Source of the DNA: Legionella londiniensis
Lineage (GTDB): Bacteria; Pseudomonadota; Gammaproteobacteria; Legionellales; Legionellaceae
Assembly: GCF_001467825.1 (NCBI RefSeq)
Contig: NZ_LNYK01000007.1
Location: 8,020 to 72,019, forward strand
DNA: 64,000 nt
Direction: 5' to 3'
The first letter of the stretch is position 1, and the number at the start of each line of letters is the position of its first letter. The notes under the pieces were generated by a model. That model was not told where the DNA came from, ran no database searches, and saw nothing but the letters and a program-made list of their open reading frames with translations. The translations under genes and the position numbers were made by a program. Below are positions 51,808 to 61,467 of the stretch, one piece after another.

Positions 51808-52710
51808 ATGAATCAATTTGCTTGGAATTTAAATACCCGTGTTCATGCGCTCAATGGTTTTCCTCCAAACTGTTATGTTAAACGTGATGATGAACTCTCA
51901 TGCGGCATCAGCGGTACAAAATTGAGGAAATATGCGTCTCTTATGCCTTTTTTGATCCAAAGGCGGGTAAAACATTTGCTGGTTATCGCAGGATCACAAT
52001 CCAATAATTTATTGGCCGCAGTGCAATTGGCCCGCGAAAATGGAATGAAAATCACGGCGTTTCTTATCAAACCCTGGAAAGAGATGTATCAAGGCAATTA
52101 CAAATTCAGCCGTTTGTTTATAGAAGACGAAAACATCGTATGGATCGAAAGAAAAAACTGGGCTGCGGTTGAAACCATAGTGTCGGAATATGCCCTGAAT
52201 TTAAAAGAAAATTATTTTATTTTGAAGGAAGGGGCAAGTGTTGCTGAAGCTATGCCAGGCGCTATGACTCTGGGCGATGATATCATTCGTAATGAAAAGG
52301 AATCAGGCCTTTGTTTTCACCATATTTTTATCGAAGCAGGTACCGGGTTCTCAGCCATAGCGCTGATTAAATCCTTGCTTGAGAAAAAACATCCTGCCTT
52401 TATTCATGTATTATTGCTTGCTGATGATGAAGTGTTATTTGATGAAAAGCTCTTAAAATGGATAAAAATAAAACCGAAGACCGTTCATTGTTTTTATCCC
52501 GAGACCGCTAAGGCATTCGGTGCGGTAAACCGGCAGATTAAAAATGAGATAAAAAGGGTCGCCAAAGAAGAAGGAATATTGCTTGACCCCGTATATTCTG
52601 CAAAATTATTTTATGAATCAAGGCATAAAATAATCAGGGAGCATCTTCAGGGCAACAAACTGCTCATTCATTCAGGTGGATTATTATCCTTGTGCGGCTT
52701 TGAGATATAA
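51808..52710 (+). CDS. PLP-dependent enzyme, ACC deaminase / D-cysteine desulfhydrase-like
   Basis: 300 residues, fold type II. YVKRDDELSCGISGTKLRKYASLMP has the PLP-binding Lys (SGTKLRK), GSQSNNLLAAVQLARENGMK the Asn-rich cofactor contact, and IEAGTGFSAIALI and IHSGGLLSL the phosphate-binding and substrate loops. Family members include ACC deaminase and D-cysteine desulfhydrase, usually about 330-340 residues, so this one is short. The substrate is uncertain. It is followed after 23 bases by a DUF488 gene, likely in the same transcript. Confidence 0.87.
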   Translation: MNQFAWNLNTRVHALNGFPPNCYVKRDDELSCGISGTKLRKYASLMPFLIQRRVKHLLVIAGSQSNNLLAAVQLARENGMKITAFLIKPWKEMYQGNYKFSRLFIEDENIVWIERKNWAAVETIVSEYALNLKENYFILKEGASVAEAMPGAMTLGDDIIRNEKESGLCFHHIFIEAGTGFSAIALIKSLLEKKHPAFIHVLLLADDEVLFDEKLLKWIKIKPKTVHCFYPETAKAFGAVNRQIKNEIKRVAKEEGILLDPVYSAKLFYESRHKIIREHLQGNKLLIHSGGLLSLCGFEI

Positions 52711-52733
52711 ACATTTTTTTGAGGGATAGCGCA

Positions 52734-53117
52734 ATGAAGTTAAAGGACATTTCAATTTGCAGGGTTTATGAGCTGCCGGAAGAAAAAGAAGGCATATGGA
52801 TTCTGGTGGATAAATTATGGCCAAGGGGCATCAAAAAGGAAGAGCTGCCCTATGATGAATGGCTTCAAGAGATTGCACCCAGCGCTGCCTTGCGGAAATG
52901 GTTTGATCATGATCCTGAAAAATGGGAAGAATTCAGGCGAAAGTACGCAGAGGAATTGCATGAGAAAGAAGAGCTGGTCCAAAAGCTGTTGGAGAAAGCA
53001 AAACAAAACCCTGTGACTTTGCTCTTTGCGGCTAAAGATAAGCGACATAATCACGCATTGGTATTAAAAGAGGCTCTTTTGGCGTGGCCGGAATTTCCCG
53101 ATTTTTGTAAGGATTAA
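52734..53117 (+). CDS. DUF488 family protein (YeaO-like)
   Basis: 127 residues from ATG 52734, which follows GAGGGATAG at a normal distance; a GTG-type earlier start at 52719 is less likely. Motifs: ICRVYELPEEKEGIWILVDKLWPRGIKKEEL, DEWLQEIAPSAALRKWFDHDPEKW and EFRRKYAEEL, with VTLLFAAKDKRHNHALVLKE near the end. This small cytosolic family is widespread and has no firmly known function. Confidence 0.92.
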   Translation: MKLKDISICRVYELPEEKEGIWILVDKLWPRGIKKEELPYDEWLQEIAPSAALRKWFDHDPEKWEEFRRKYAEELHEKEELVQKLLEKAKQNPVTLLFAAKDKRHNHALVLKEALLAWPEFPDFCKD

Positions 53118-53244
53118 CCCTTAGGATATATGGCCAGCTGCCCGATAATGCCGAATGCTCCGGGAAAAAATTTATTTTGCCCTGTTAATATTTTATTAAG
53201 CTCAAAATTGTATAATTTTTGACAGATACTCAATGGAGTTACCC

Positions 53245-53859
53245 ATGACTGTTCAAAGATTTACCGAAAAAAAACGATCTCGAATAATTCAAGAATATAA
53301 AAACCCTAAATCCGATAAAGTGGATTCTTCAGCTGAAAATCATAGCAAGCAAGAACAAATTACCCATCAAAAAAAGCTGCACAAAGCTCCTTTTCTTGAG
53401 AACAATCCCCGTATTGATAATTTAGATCAAAAAATTGATCTCATGAGAAAATATGGCGAGAGGTTGGCAAAAGAGGATGAGGATAAAGGCAAAACCGCTA
53501 AAAAACTTGCATATAAGCTCAAAGAAAAAGTAGATATATTTGTTCAAAATGCAGCAGAAACCGATCCTCAATCAGGAGAAATCAATCGATTTAAGCTTGA
53601 GTTTATTGATTTGCTGCATAGCAAAGATAAATCAATGGATACTTACAAAAAAGCGTGGAAGCCAATTGTTGATGATATCCTGGCTGCCTTGAGCGGCATT
53701 GGCCTCGTTGCCCTTACGATAAAGTCCGGAAGCAATGCTGTACACTCTATCAGGAATAATAAACCGTTTACGTTTAATGATTCCTGTTTTTTTGCAAGAA
53801 CACGGCGTGAAGAACAGGTGCAGGAAATTGAATCAGCATTGAGTTTTATCAAGCCGTAA
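53245..53859 (+). CDS. Unknown protein with effector-like C-terminal module
   Basis: 204 residues from ATG 53245; ATG 53233 is an alternative with more Shine-Dalgarno distance. The charged N-terminal region (1-115) is rich in Lys, Glu and Gln and likely helical. The C-terminus has KKAWKPIVDDILAALSGIGL, VALTIKSGSNAVHS, a Phe-rich patch (FTFNDSCFFARTRREEQVQ) and ends EIESALSFIKP. I recall a similar hydrophobic-then-FF-then-acidic tail on several Legionella proteins of unknown function; this is memory, not a search. It is not exported by Sec. Function unknown. Confidence 0.7.
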   Translation: MTVQRFTEKKRSRIIQEYKNPKSDKVDSSAENHSKQEQITHQKKLHKAPFLENNPRIDNLDQKIDLMRKYGERLAKEDEDKGKTAKKLAYKLKEKVDIFVQNAAETDPQSGEINRFKLEFIDLLHSKDKSMDTYKKAWKPIVDDILAALSGIGLVALTIKSGSNAVHSIRNNKPFTFNDSCFFARTRREEQVQEIESALSFIKP

Positions 53860-54119
53860 TTGCAATGACTGCTGGAAAAGAGGTTTGATTAAATCGCGGC
53901 CATTCAATCTTAGCCTATTTATTTTAATCATAAATTAAGTTATACATTACTTATTCGGATAAGTGCCGACTCCTATATTATCAGTAAGGCAAGGAAGAAA
54001 GTCTTTATTCACATGTACACTAAATATGAGTTTTATTGAGCCTTTAAGTACGTGTTGCAAATAAGCCGCCTTGATAAGAGATCCGCAGTATCATCATTTT
54101 ACCTTCATGAGGGATCATC

Positions 54120-54917
54120 ATGTGCCGTTTGCGTAGCCTGTTTATTCTGCTTCCTGTGTTTCTTTCGACCTTCCCAACGGCATTTGCCATGGAGCCTGGA
54201 AATAATAAACCGGTACATAATTCACGCTTGTTTCTTGCGGCGGATATCAGCATGGCCTGGCCTGAATTTTCAAATGATATGACCATAGATAATGGCGCCC
54301 CATATCCTGCGCCTTATAACCAGGATCAATACACCGTAAAAAGTCAAAAACAAGCGGCTTTGGGCATACTGGGAGGTTTGCAATGGCAGAGGCAAAACGA
54401 TTGGATACCCGCCTATTCCCTGGGGTTGCGTTATCAACACCTTTTTTCCAGAAGTTATAGCGGATTGATCGTTCAATACAGTCTTCCCCAATTTACCAAT
54501 TACCATTATTCCTGGGATATCAATTCGGATGCTTTGATGTTGTTTTCCAAAGTGGATATATACCGTTTTGGCCGTTTTTTGCCTTATGTCGATATTGGAC
54601 TTGGAGCATCGATAAATCACAGCCGCCATTTTCAGGAGTCGGCGTTACCGGGCATTACTCCCCGCTTAAGCCCTTATTTTGGCGACAAAACAAAACCCAA
54701 TTTTGCTTATATGCTGGGCATGGGGGTTGATTATGAACTTGGGTCAAATCTTTCAATTTTTTTAGGTTATAACTATCAAAATCTTGGCCGTGTACAATCA
54801 GGGAGAGGTATTTCCACATGGTCGGGAGAGTATCTTGATTTAGGTCGGTATAAGGCAAATCTCATCACTCTGGGAGCATCTTGTTACCTTGATGCAAACC
54901 AACCGCTCTTGGGGTAA
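54120..54917 (+). CDS. Outer-membrane beta-barrel protein
   Basis: 265 residues. The signal peptide (MCRLRSLFILLPVFLSTFPTAFA) is followed by alternating strands: LFLAADISMAWPEF, AALGILGGLQWQRQ, YSLGLRYQHLFSRSYSGLI, FLPYVDIGLGASINHSRHF, FAYMLGMGVDYELGSNLSIFLGYNYQNLG, ending LITLGASCYL. It is the same class as the protein at 44780 but clearly diverged. It lies 45 bases before the thaumatin-like gene, so it may be co-transcribed with it. Confidence 0.86.
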   Translation: MCRLRSLFILLPVFLSTFPTAFAMEPGNNKPVHNSRLFLAADISMAWPEFSNDMTIDNGAPYPAPYNQDQYTVKSQKQAALGILGGLQWQRQNDWIPAYSLGLRYQHLFSRSYSGLIVQYSLPQFTNYHYSWDINSDALMLFSKVDIYRFGRFLPYVDIGLGASINHSRHFQESALPGITPRLSPYFGDKTKPNFAYMLGMGVDYELGSNLSIFLGYNYQNLGRVQSGRGISTWSGEYLDLGRYKANLITLGASCYLDANQPLLG

Positions 54918-54962
54918 CAGTTTTTTCATAATAACTGCGATGCAAATACAAAAGGACTGTAA

Positions 54963-57260
54963 ATGAAACTTAATTTTTCCTTGATTGGATTGACCTTTTT
55001 AATGATGGCAAAGGCCTCGGCCGCAACTGATCCTATATCCTTTGAATTGCTGCCTGCTGCCGGGTTTCCAGATACCCAGGTTGGTCACCAATCTTCCATA
55101 CAATATACCTTAACGAACCATTTACCGTTTGCAGCGACACTGATAACCGAATATCAATTCAGAGGCGGGGCCTTTAGCATTCATGATGATTGCCATAATC
55201 GTTCGGTAGCTTCAGGCGGAAGCTGCCAGGTTATTGTTGGTTTTAAACCGGCAGCCGCAGGCAATTCGAGCTTTAATTTAATTTATGGATACCATAATAA
55301 CCGCGTTTCCTTACCTGCCATAACAGCAATTGGGATTGCCGAACCATCTACTACTGTTTTAAGCGGAACTATTGTGGGCTTGCCCCCATCATTTTATTCA
55401 GGGGAACAGGTTGATTACACCGCGGTTTTTACCAACAAGGGTCATGCGCAATTAACAGGTTGTACAATATCTAATTTTACCAGCACGGGTGTACCGGCAG
55501 TGCTGAATACAGCCCAAGGCATCCCGCCATGCGGGGCAACATTAGATCCAGGCGATTCCTGTCATCTGGATGGCACCGCTACTGCCAATGCATCGGGTAT
55601 TTTGAAAATTACTGGCCATATGCGTTGCACAGGTCCTGCCGCCGTATCTTCTGCCCCTCATGCTTCCGCAATAGTCAAAAAACAGGGCGGTTGTACAGTT
55701 CATGCGAATGTTTTGTTGCCTTTACCCGAAACAACACATACCTATTCTGATAATATTGTGAAATACGTTATTGAAAATGAATGTCCCGGCGCAGTTGGTC
55801 TTGGCAATATAAGCATTCAATCTTCAGGCGGAGACCCGGTAATTACACGCTCCAAGGCGTTAAGTACTTGTGGTTCAACAATTGCAGGCCTTTCTGAATG
55901 CTATGTATTTGCTTCAGTCATACCGCAGAAAACCGGCGCGATGTCTATAACATTGGCTACCGTAACGGGCACAGGCGAAAAAATATCGGCTGTAACGAGC
56001 ACAAAAATCCTGGCTCCAGGCTATAACCATACAATCAACTTTATTAATCAGTGTCCGTTTCCTGTATGGTATGGCGTGCAGAATAATCCAGGCGATCCTG
56101 ATGTACAGGATCCCACAAAAAATCCAAGCCCTGATACGTATCGTCTCGCAAGGCAGGTTCCGGGTTCAGTACCTGTAGTCAAATCAATCACATTCCCTGG
56201 AAAATTTTTCGGCGATATGTTTCCAAGAACTGGTTGCACAGGCGGAACGACGACGCCTTTAGTTTGCAAAACCGCGGATTGTAATTCCGGCAATAATGGA
56301 AAATGCAATGGAGATGGACATTCTCCATACACCAGGATAGAGGAAGTTTTCTTTAACACGGTTGTAGGCGCAGGCTATCAGGGAACTTATGATATATCCG
56401 TTATTAATGGCATAAGTATACCAGTGGAAATGAAAGGATTAGGGCCAAAAAACTCAGCTCCCGCATTTGCTGCTACGCCGTTTTACTGCGCCGGGGCAGG
56501 CGCGCCAATCCAGCCGCCGCAAGCAGGTAGTGAGACGCTTGGAAATTGCAGCTGGAATTTTACTGTCCCAACGAATAACAAAATGAATCCAAGACTATTT
56601 AACTTTGTTGAATATAATGCGCCTAATTATAATTGTGCGGCTCCCTGCAATGGGGGGGAAGTGTGCGGGCTTGCCTATATTGATAACAATCCTGAAAACA
56701 ATGTTACGATGAGTTGCGGCAAATTGATAGGCTACTGGACTATCAACCAGTCATGCGGTCCAACAACCTATGATGCATTATTGCCAAATTCCGATAATCC
56801 AAAGTCTGTGTTCAAATGTGCTACAGTATACAATAACCCGGGCAGGGCAGTGCAACAATACCCAACACCAACGACTTACTATGATATATACAGTTGCAAT
56901 ACGCCGCCAGGACCTAACCCTAATAAACTAGGATCCTGCTATCCCAGTACCTCTGGAAATTTATGCTGCGGCGCAAAAAACTGGAATAAAGACCCCTATT
57001 TGACCGCGCAGGATAAAAATGCAGATCATATCAATCCTGATTGGATCGGGAGCTCAAGCCCATTATTGCCTACACCTTTTTATTCTATTTTATGGATAAA
57101 GGAAGGGTGCCCGACTGCCTATGTGTATCCTTATGATGATCATTCCTCGTCATTTAGGTGTTATACCTCGGATGCAGCTCAAAGAAAGCTTGTGAAGATG
57201 GACTTTGATGTTGTCTTTTGTCCCGGAGGATTAACCGGTCAATTGTCCACTGATCCATAG
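54963..57260 (+). CDS. Large secreted protein with C-terminal thaumatin-like domain
   Basis: 765 residues with signal peptide MKLNFSLIGLTFLMMAKASA. N-terminal beta-sandwich repeats follow (about 25-120, with the Cys-bounded ASH-like text SGGSCQVIVGFKPAAAG, and two similar units to about 345, LDPGDSCHLDGTATANASG). From about 355 a Cys-rich domain starts HTINFINQCPFPVWYGVQ and ends CPTAYVYPYDDHSSSFRCYTS and MDFDVVFCPGG, matching the thaumatin signature (CPxAYxYAxDD). It has about 30 Cys in total, so the disulfide-bonded protein is likely exported. Plant and animal thaumatins bind beta-glucan; the bacterial role is unknown. Confidence 0.86.
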   Translation: MKLNFSLIGLTFLMMAKASAATDPISFELLPAAGFPDTQVGHQSSIQYTLTNHLPFAATLITEYQFRGGAFSIHDDCHNRSVASGGSCQVIVGFKPAAAGNSSFNLIYGYHNNRVSLPAITAIGIAEPSTTVLSGTIVGLPPSFYSGEQVDYTAVFTNKGHAQLTGCTISNFTSTGVPAVLNTAQGIPPCGATLDPGDSCHLDGTATANASGILKITGHMRCTGPAAVSSAPHASAIVKKQGGCTVHANVLLPLPETTHTYSDNIVKYVIENECPGAVGLGNISIQSSGGDPVITRSKALSTCGSTIAGLSECYVFASVIPQKTGAMSITLATVTGTGEKISAVTSTKILAPGYNHTINFINQCPFPVWYGVQNNPGDPDVQDPTKNPSPDTYRLARQVPGSVPVVKSITFPGKFFGDMFPRTGCTGGTTTPLVCKTADCNSGNNGKCNGDGHSPYTRIEEVFFNTVVGAGYQGTYDISVINGISIPVEMKGLGPKNSAPAFAATPFYCAGAGAPIQPPQAGSETLGNCSWNFTVPTNNKMNPRLFNFVEYNAPNYNCAAPCNGGEVCGLAYIDNNPENNVTMSCGKLIGYWTINQSCGPTTYDALLPNSDNPKSVFKCATVYNNPGRAVQQYPTPTTYYDIYSCNTPPGPNPNKLGSCYPSTSGNLCCGAKNWNKDPYLTAQDKNADHINPDWIGSSSPLLPTPFYSILWIKEGCPTAYVYPYDDHSSSFRCYTSDAAQRKLVKMDFDVVFCPGGLTGQLSTDP

Positions 57261-57328
57261 GCTTATTCAGGGTAAAATCGCATATCGGCAATGTTATACA
57301 ATTTGACAGAGCAGGGCTTTCCAAAGTT

Positions 57329-59533
57329 ATGCCAGATGAAAGAGCGCTTCAGGAAAAAAAACTCTCATTCATGATCGTCAATATTTCTTCCGGAATTTTG
57401 TTGGGATTGCTGATTATCCTGGATACGACGGCATTGGCCAGTCTTGTTTTTCATGGAACTTTGCTGGTTTATTTGCCGGCGGCATTATGCTTATCCTTGC
57501 TGGTGACAATTTTTTTGACTGGTCTGCGATTGCTGCTGGCAGGCTCTCCCTACATTATTGGTAATGTTCAGGAAGCCTATTTTGTGATGATAGCCGCACT
57601 AACCGTTTCTCTGGCTCAAGAGGCGTCGCAATCATTAATTTCGATTCACACGACGTTAGCGCTGATGATGTTGTGCACGTTCATGATTGGATGCATTCTA
57701 TATATGGCCGGCCGATATCGGCTTTACAAATTTCTCCAATTTATTCCCTACCCTGTGGTTGTCGGCTATCTTGCTGGATTAGGCGGATTAATTCTCCTGG
57801 GTACAATCAATATCTTGACCGGCGTTAATATTACTGAAGGGGGTAATCTTGGCAGCCTTTTTACCCCAAAAGAACTCGCGCTCTGGTTACCTGCTTTTGC
57901 TTATACCTTGCTCATGGTTTTGTTGGCTCGGAAATTCCCAGATAAAAAATGGCTTTTTCCAGCCATGATTTTACTTGCGATTTTTATTTTTTATTGCCTA
58001 TTGTTCGTTTTGGATCTGCCTATTGATAAGGCAAGGCATGCCAATCTCATGTTCAATCTCGAGCATTTCTCGGGATTGAATGTTTTTTATCATCCATTTT
58101 TTGCAAAATCCTACATAGATTGGCCATTTGTGCTGCAACACCTATATGATGTAGTCGCCATCGTATTGGTTAATTTTCTTGGCGTTTTTGTTCATCTTAA
58201 TGCACTCGAAACTGAGCTGAGCACCACTCTTGATATGCGCCTTGAGATGAGATCTTATGGACTTGCCAATCTATTGTTTGGTTTATTGGCAGCGCCAGCC
58301 GGGTATCATTCCGTTGGTTTAACGGCGCTGAATCATACCTTTGGGGGCCGCCATCTTGTTTCTATCATCACTCTGTTAGTTGTAGCCCTGCTAGGCATTT
58401 TTTATGGGAGTTATATTATTCTCCTGGTTCCTAAAAGTGTATTTGCCATTTTATTGTTTTTTATCAGCATCAATTGGTTGGCCAGTTATTTAATACAATC
58501 CAGAAAAAAACTGCCCTTATTGGAATATCTAATCGTCATGATTATTTTCTTAAGCATGCTTTTGCTAAGCTTTTATTGGGCGGTTATCTTCGGCATTTTA
58601 CTTTCGGTATTGATTTTTGGTTATCAATACAGCCGAATTAGCGTTATCCATTCCGAGCTGCAAGGAGAACAAGTACGCAGTACAGTTAAGTATCACCCGA
58701 TCCATGCCCGATTTCTGGAAAAAAAGCGTCATCAGCTCGTGTTAATCAAATTGCAAGGCTACCTTTTTTTTGGAAATACAGCAGAGTTGACGGCTAAAGC
58801 GCTTTCTTACATAAAAACAGTGGATTTTGCAGAAGAAGCTTTTATTTTGTTTGATTTTTCATTGGTGAAGGGGATAGATTATTCCGCAATTCATGCATTT
58901 GTCAGATTAAACCAACAAGTTAAAAAAACGAAAGTCCAGGTAATCTTGTGTAACCTTGCGGAAAAAATGCTTGCTTCTTTCACTCAGGCATACCGGCAGG
59001 CAGAGATGGCGCAGGATTTTATTCATTATGCCAAACTGGACTACGCCATCGAATGGAGTGAAAAAAAGCTATTAAATCATGCTCCTTCCCTGCCGCAAAC
59101 AGAATCTGTTCATGTGCAGTTGAGAAATTTATTTTCTGAATCTTTGGCTAATGCCTTGATTCCCTATCTCACAGCGCGCCATTATTGTCCTGGAGAGATT
59201 ATTTATCGGCAAGGAGAGCAAACAACCGGTATAGATTTTATTATCTCCGGTGCAGTCGAAATTTTATTGGAAACCAAGCTGCAAACTGTGCGTCTTGGAA
59301 AGTTTTATAGCGGAAATATGATTGGTGAAATGGGTGTTTATCTACAAGAAAATCGTTCAGCGACTGTCAAATGCATTGAGCCGGCACTCCTTTATACTTT
59401 ATCTAAAGAGCAATTCAGAGAAATGAATCAAAAAGAACCCAAATTGGCAGCCCTGTTTCACTTCACGTTAGCCAAAATATTGAGTGAGCGCTTGAAAAGC
59501 ACAAATCGATTTATATCAAGTTCATTATTTTAG
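57329..59533 (+). CDS. SulP-type anion transporter with STAS and cyclic-nucleotide-binding domains
   Basis: 734 residues. The membrane part (about 15-440) has SulP topology with VQEAYFVMIAALTVSLA and YKFLQFIPYPVVVGYLAGLGG. A STAS domain follows (about 460-565, EAFILFDFSLVKGIDYSAIHAFVRL). The C-terminal cNMP-binding domain (about 600-725) has EIIYRQGEQTTGIDFIISG and GNMIGEMGVYLQENRSATV, the phosphate-binding cassette with the Glu and Arg. It could be gated by cAMP. The transported anion is not determinable here. Confidence 0.93.
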   Translation: MPDERALQEKKLSFMIVNISSGILLGLLIILDTTALASLVFHGTLLVYLPAALCLSLLVTIFLTGLRLLLAGSPYIIGNVQEAYFVMIAALTVSLAQEASQSLISIHTTLALMMLCTFMIGCILYMAGRYRLYKFLQFIPYPVVVGYLAGLGGLILLGTINILTGVNITEGGNLGSLFTPKELALWLPAFAYTLLMVLLARKFPDKKWLFPAMILLAIFIFYCLLFVLDLPIDKARHANLMFNLEHFSGLNVFYHPFFAKSYIDWPFVLQHLYDVVAIVLVNFLGVFVHLNALETELSTTLDMRLEMRSYGLANLLFGLLAAPAGYHSVGLTALNHTFGGRHLVSIITLLVVALLGIFYGSYIILLVPKSVFAILLFFISINWLASYLIQSRKKLPLLEYLIVMIIFLSMLLLSFYWAVIFGILLSVLIFGYQYSRISVIHSELQGEQVRSTVKYHPIHARFLEKKRHQLVLIKLQGYLFFGNTAELTAKALSYIKTVDFAEEAFILFDFSLVKGIDYSAIHAFVRLNQQVKKTKVQVILCNLAEKMLASFTQAYRQAEMAQDFIHYAKLDYAIEWSEKKLLNHAPSLPQTESVHVQLRNLFSESLANALIPYLTARHYCPGEIIYRQGEQTTGIDFIISGAVEILLETKLQTVRLGKFYSGNMIGEMGVYLQENRSATVKCIEPALLYTLSKEQFREMNQKEPKLAALFHFTLAKILSERLKSTNRFISSSLF

Positions 59534-59576
59534 GTTCATTTATTTATGAGTGAATAACTCATTGATCAGGGCTTGT

Positions 59577-59600
59577 CCTGTGCGTTCTCACAGGTATTTT
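59577..59600 (+). terminator. Possible terminator of the SulP gene
   Basis: CCTGTG (59577-59582) and CACAGG (59589-59594) form a stem followed by TATTTT. It lies 44 bases after the SulP stop. The T-run is short. Confidence 0.45.
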
Positions 59601-59613
59601 ACACATTGCTTTC

Positions 59614-61035
59614 CTAGCCTTTAATGCATGCTATCGGTTTGAGAAAAGCGACTCTTTGTGCCAGACCGGCACGTTCAGTTGCCATGACGACTTCCTCAAT
59701 ATCCTTATACGCGTCTGGGGCTTCTTCCGCGATACCGCGCATCGAATAACTGTAAATATAAATTCCTTGATTTTCAAGTTCATGAACAAGTTCCTTGCCG
59801 CGCCATTTTTTCAAAGCCTGTCTTCGGCTCATTTTTCGACCTGCGCCATGGCAGGCTGAGGCAAAGGCATGATTAAATTCAGGAGAGTTTCCTGCCAATA
59901 TATAAGAGCCTGTGCCCATGCTCCCGCCAATGCATACCGGCTGGCCTGATTTTTTATAACGTATTGGTAAGGCAGGGTGCCCTGGCCCAAAGGCGCGCGT
60001 TGCTCCTTTGCGATGGATGTATATTTCCCTTGCTTGCCCATCGATATGGTGTACTTCCCGTTTGCAGGTGTTATGCGACACATCAAACAAGGTTTCAATA
60101 TGTGCCTTTGATATAATCTTTGAGAAAACCTGGCGCGCTAGATGGGTAATAATCTGTCGGTTAGCAAGCGCACAGTTAATGCCGGCACACATCGCCCCCA
60201 GATATTGCTGCCCTTCTTTTGAAAGTATCGGGGCACAGGCGAGCTCACGATCGGGTAAATGAATTCCTTGTTGTTTGGCCGCTTTGGCCAAGGACACTAA
60301 ATAGTCTGTACCTATCTGATGGCCCAAGCCGCGAGAGCCGCAATGAATGGAAACGATGATTTGATTTTTAACAAGTCCAAATATTTTGGCAATATCCTCC
60401 CGATGTATCGTTTTGACCACTTGAATCTCCAGATAATGATTTCCAGAGCCCAATGTGCCCATTTCCTTTAGCTGACGTTTTTTGGCTAAATCCGAAACAT
60501 ACAGAGGATTTGCTCCCTGCATGCGGCCGTTTTCTTCGATATAGGACAAGTCTTCTTTTTCGCCATAGCCTTTACTGACAGCCCATTCAGCGCCGCCTTG
60601 CATGACTTCATCCAGCTGGGAACTGGTCAAACGCAGCTTTCCTTGCGAGCCGACGCCCGAGGGGACCGCAGCAAACAATTCATCAGCAAGGGGCTGGAGT
60701 TTCGATAATATATCTTCTTGAAACAAGTTAGTTCTTAGACAACGGATACCGCATGAAATGTCAAAACCGACGCCGCCTGCAGAAATAATGCCGCCTTTTT
60801 CAGCGTCAAAAGCGGCAACGCCTCCAATTGGAAATCCATAACCCCAATGAGCGTCAGGCATGGTCATCGCAGGCCCCACAAGTCCTGGGAGTTGCGAAAC
60901 GTTGATGATTTGTTCGCGCACTTTTTCATCCATAGCGGAAATTAAATCTCTGCTGCCGTACATCCGCACTGAATCCAAGGCTTCAACCGGCGCCCAACAA
61001 TATTCATCAATTTGTTTTATTGTCGTCATATCCAT
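59614..61035 (-). CDS. rtcB: RNA-splicing ligase RtcB
   Basis: 473 residues. Joins 2',3'-cyclic-phosphate or 3'-phosphate and 5'-OH RNA ends using GTP and Mn. Conserved metal and guanylylation residues: GVGFDISCGIRCL, GSGNHYLEIQ, SIHCGSRGLGHQIG, DVSHNTCKREVHH, HRKGATRAFGPG and SACHGAGRKMSRRQA (the active His in the last or next region). It is the second gene of an archease-rtcB unit read leftward, with 18 bases between the genes. No rtcA or rtcR is adjacent. Confidence 0.97.
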   Translation of the reverse strand: MDMTTIKQIDEYCWAPVEALDSVRMYGSRDLISAMDEKVREQIINVSQLPGLVGPAMTMPDAHWGYGFPIGGVAAFDAEKGGIISAGGVGFDISCGIRCLRTNLFQEDILSKLQPLADELFAAVPSGVGSQGKLRLTSSQLDEVMQGGAEWAVSKGYGEKEDLSYIEENGRMQGANPLYVSDLAKKRQLKEMGTLGSGNHYLEIQVVKTIHREDIAKIFGLVKNQIIVSIHCGSRGLGHQIGTDYLVSLAKAAKQQGIHLPDRELACAPILSKEGQQYLGAMCAGINCALANRQIITHLARQVFSKIISKAHIETLFDVSHNTCKREVHHIDGQAREIYIHRKGATRAFGPGHPALPIRYKKSGQPVCIGGSMGTGSYILAGNSPEFNHAFASACHGAGRKMSRRQALKKWRGKELVHELENQGIYIYSYSMRGIAEEAPDAYKDIEEVVMATERAGLAQRVAFLKPIACIKG

Positions 61036-61053
61036 AACAATATCCTGTGAACT

Positions 61054-61467
61054 TTAGACATCCACCACGCATTGCGCGATCCAACGGTTGTTCGTCTGTT
61101 TGACTGACAGCATGGTTAGCGTTGCCCCTTTCACTTCAATGCCCCGTACGATATCATCCCGCCATTTTTCCCCCCAGGCTTTACCTTTCCACAGTTCATT
61201 TGTTCGGTAGAGCTGAAAACGGCTGAACACCCGGTTTTCGGTTTGCGATTTTGCCAAAAGCAAATTAAGCCAGGTCACAAAAGCCAACTCCAAATCTTGT
61301 TCCCTAAATTCTAAATTAACTGATGAATGGGCATGCACCAACGACAGATCCGCAGTTAAAGCAAACATGGCTTCTGCGGCATTTATAAAACATTCTTCTA
61401 CCGTTTTACCATGGCCGATGATGCCGATATCGGCATCATGATCAAAATAATTTTCATCCGATATCAT
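61054..61467 (-). CDS. Archease (RtcB activator)
   Basis: 137 residues from ATG 61467, with GAGGG upstream; the frame is open further to 61500. YFDHDADIGIIGHGKTVEECFINAAEAMFALT and RGIEVKGATLTMLSV are the archease signatures, including the calcium-binding Asp/His near the start. Archease speeds guanylylation and multiple turnover of RtcB. Its pairing directly before rtcB supports the function of both. Confidence 0.95.
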   Translation of the reverse strand: MISDENYFDHDADIGIIGHGKTVEECFINAAEAMFALTADLSLVHAHSSVNLEFREQDLELAFVTWLNLLLAKSQTENRVFSRFQLYRTNELWKGKAWGEKWRDDIVRGIEVKGATLTMLSVKQTNNRWIAQCVVDV

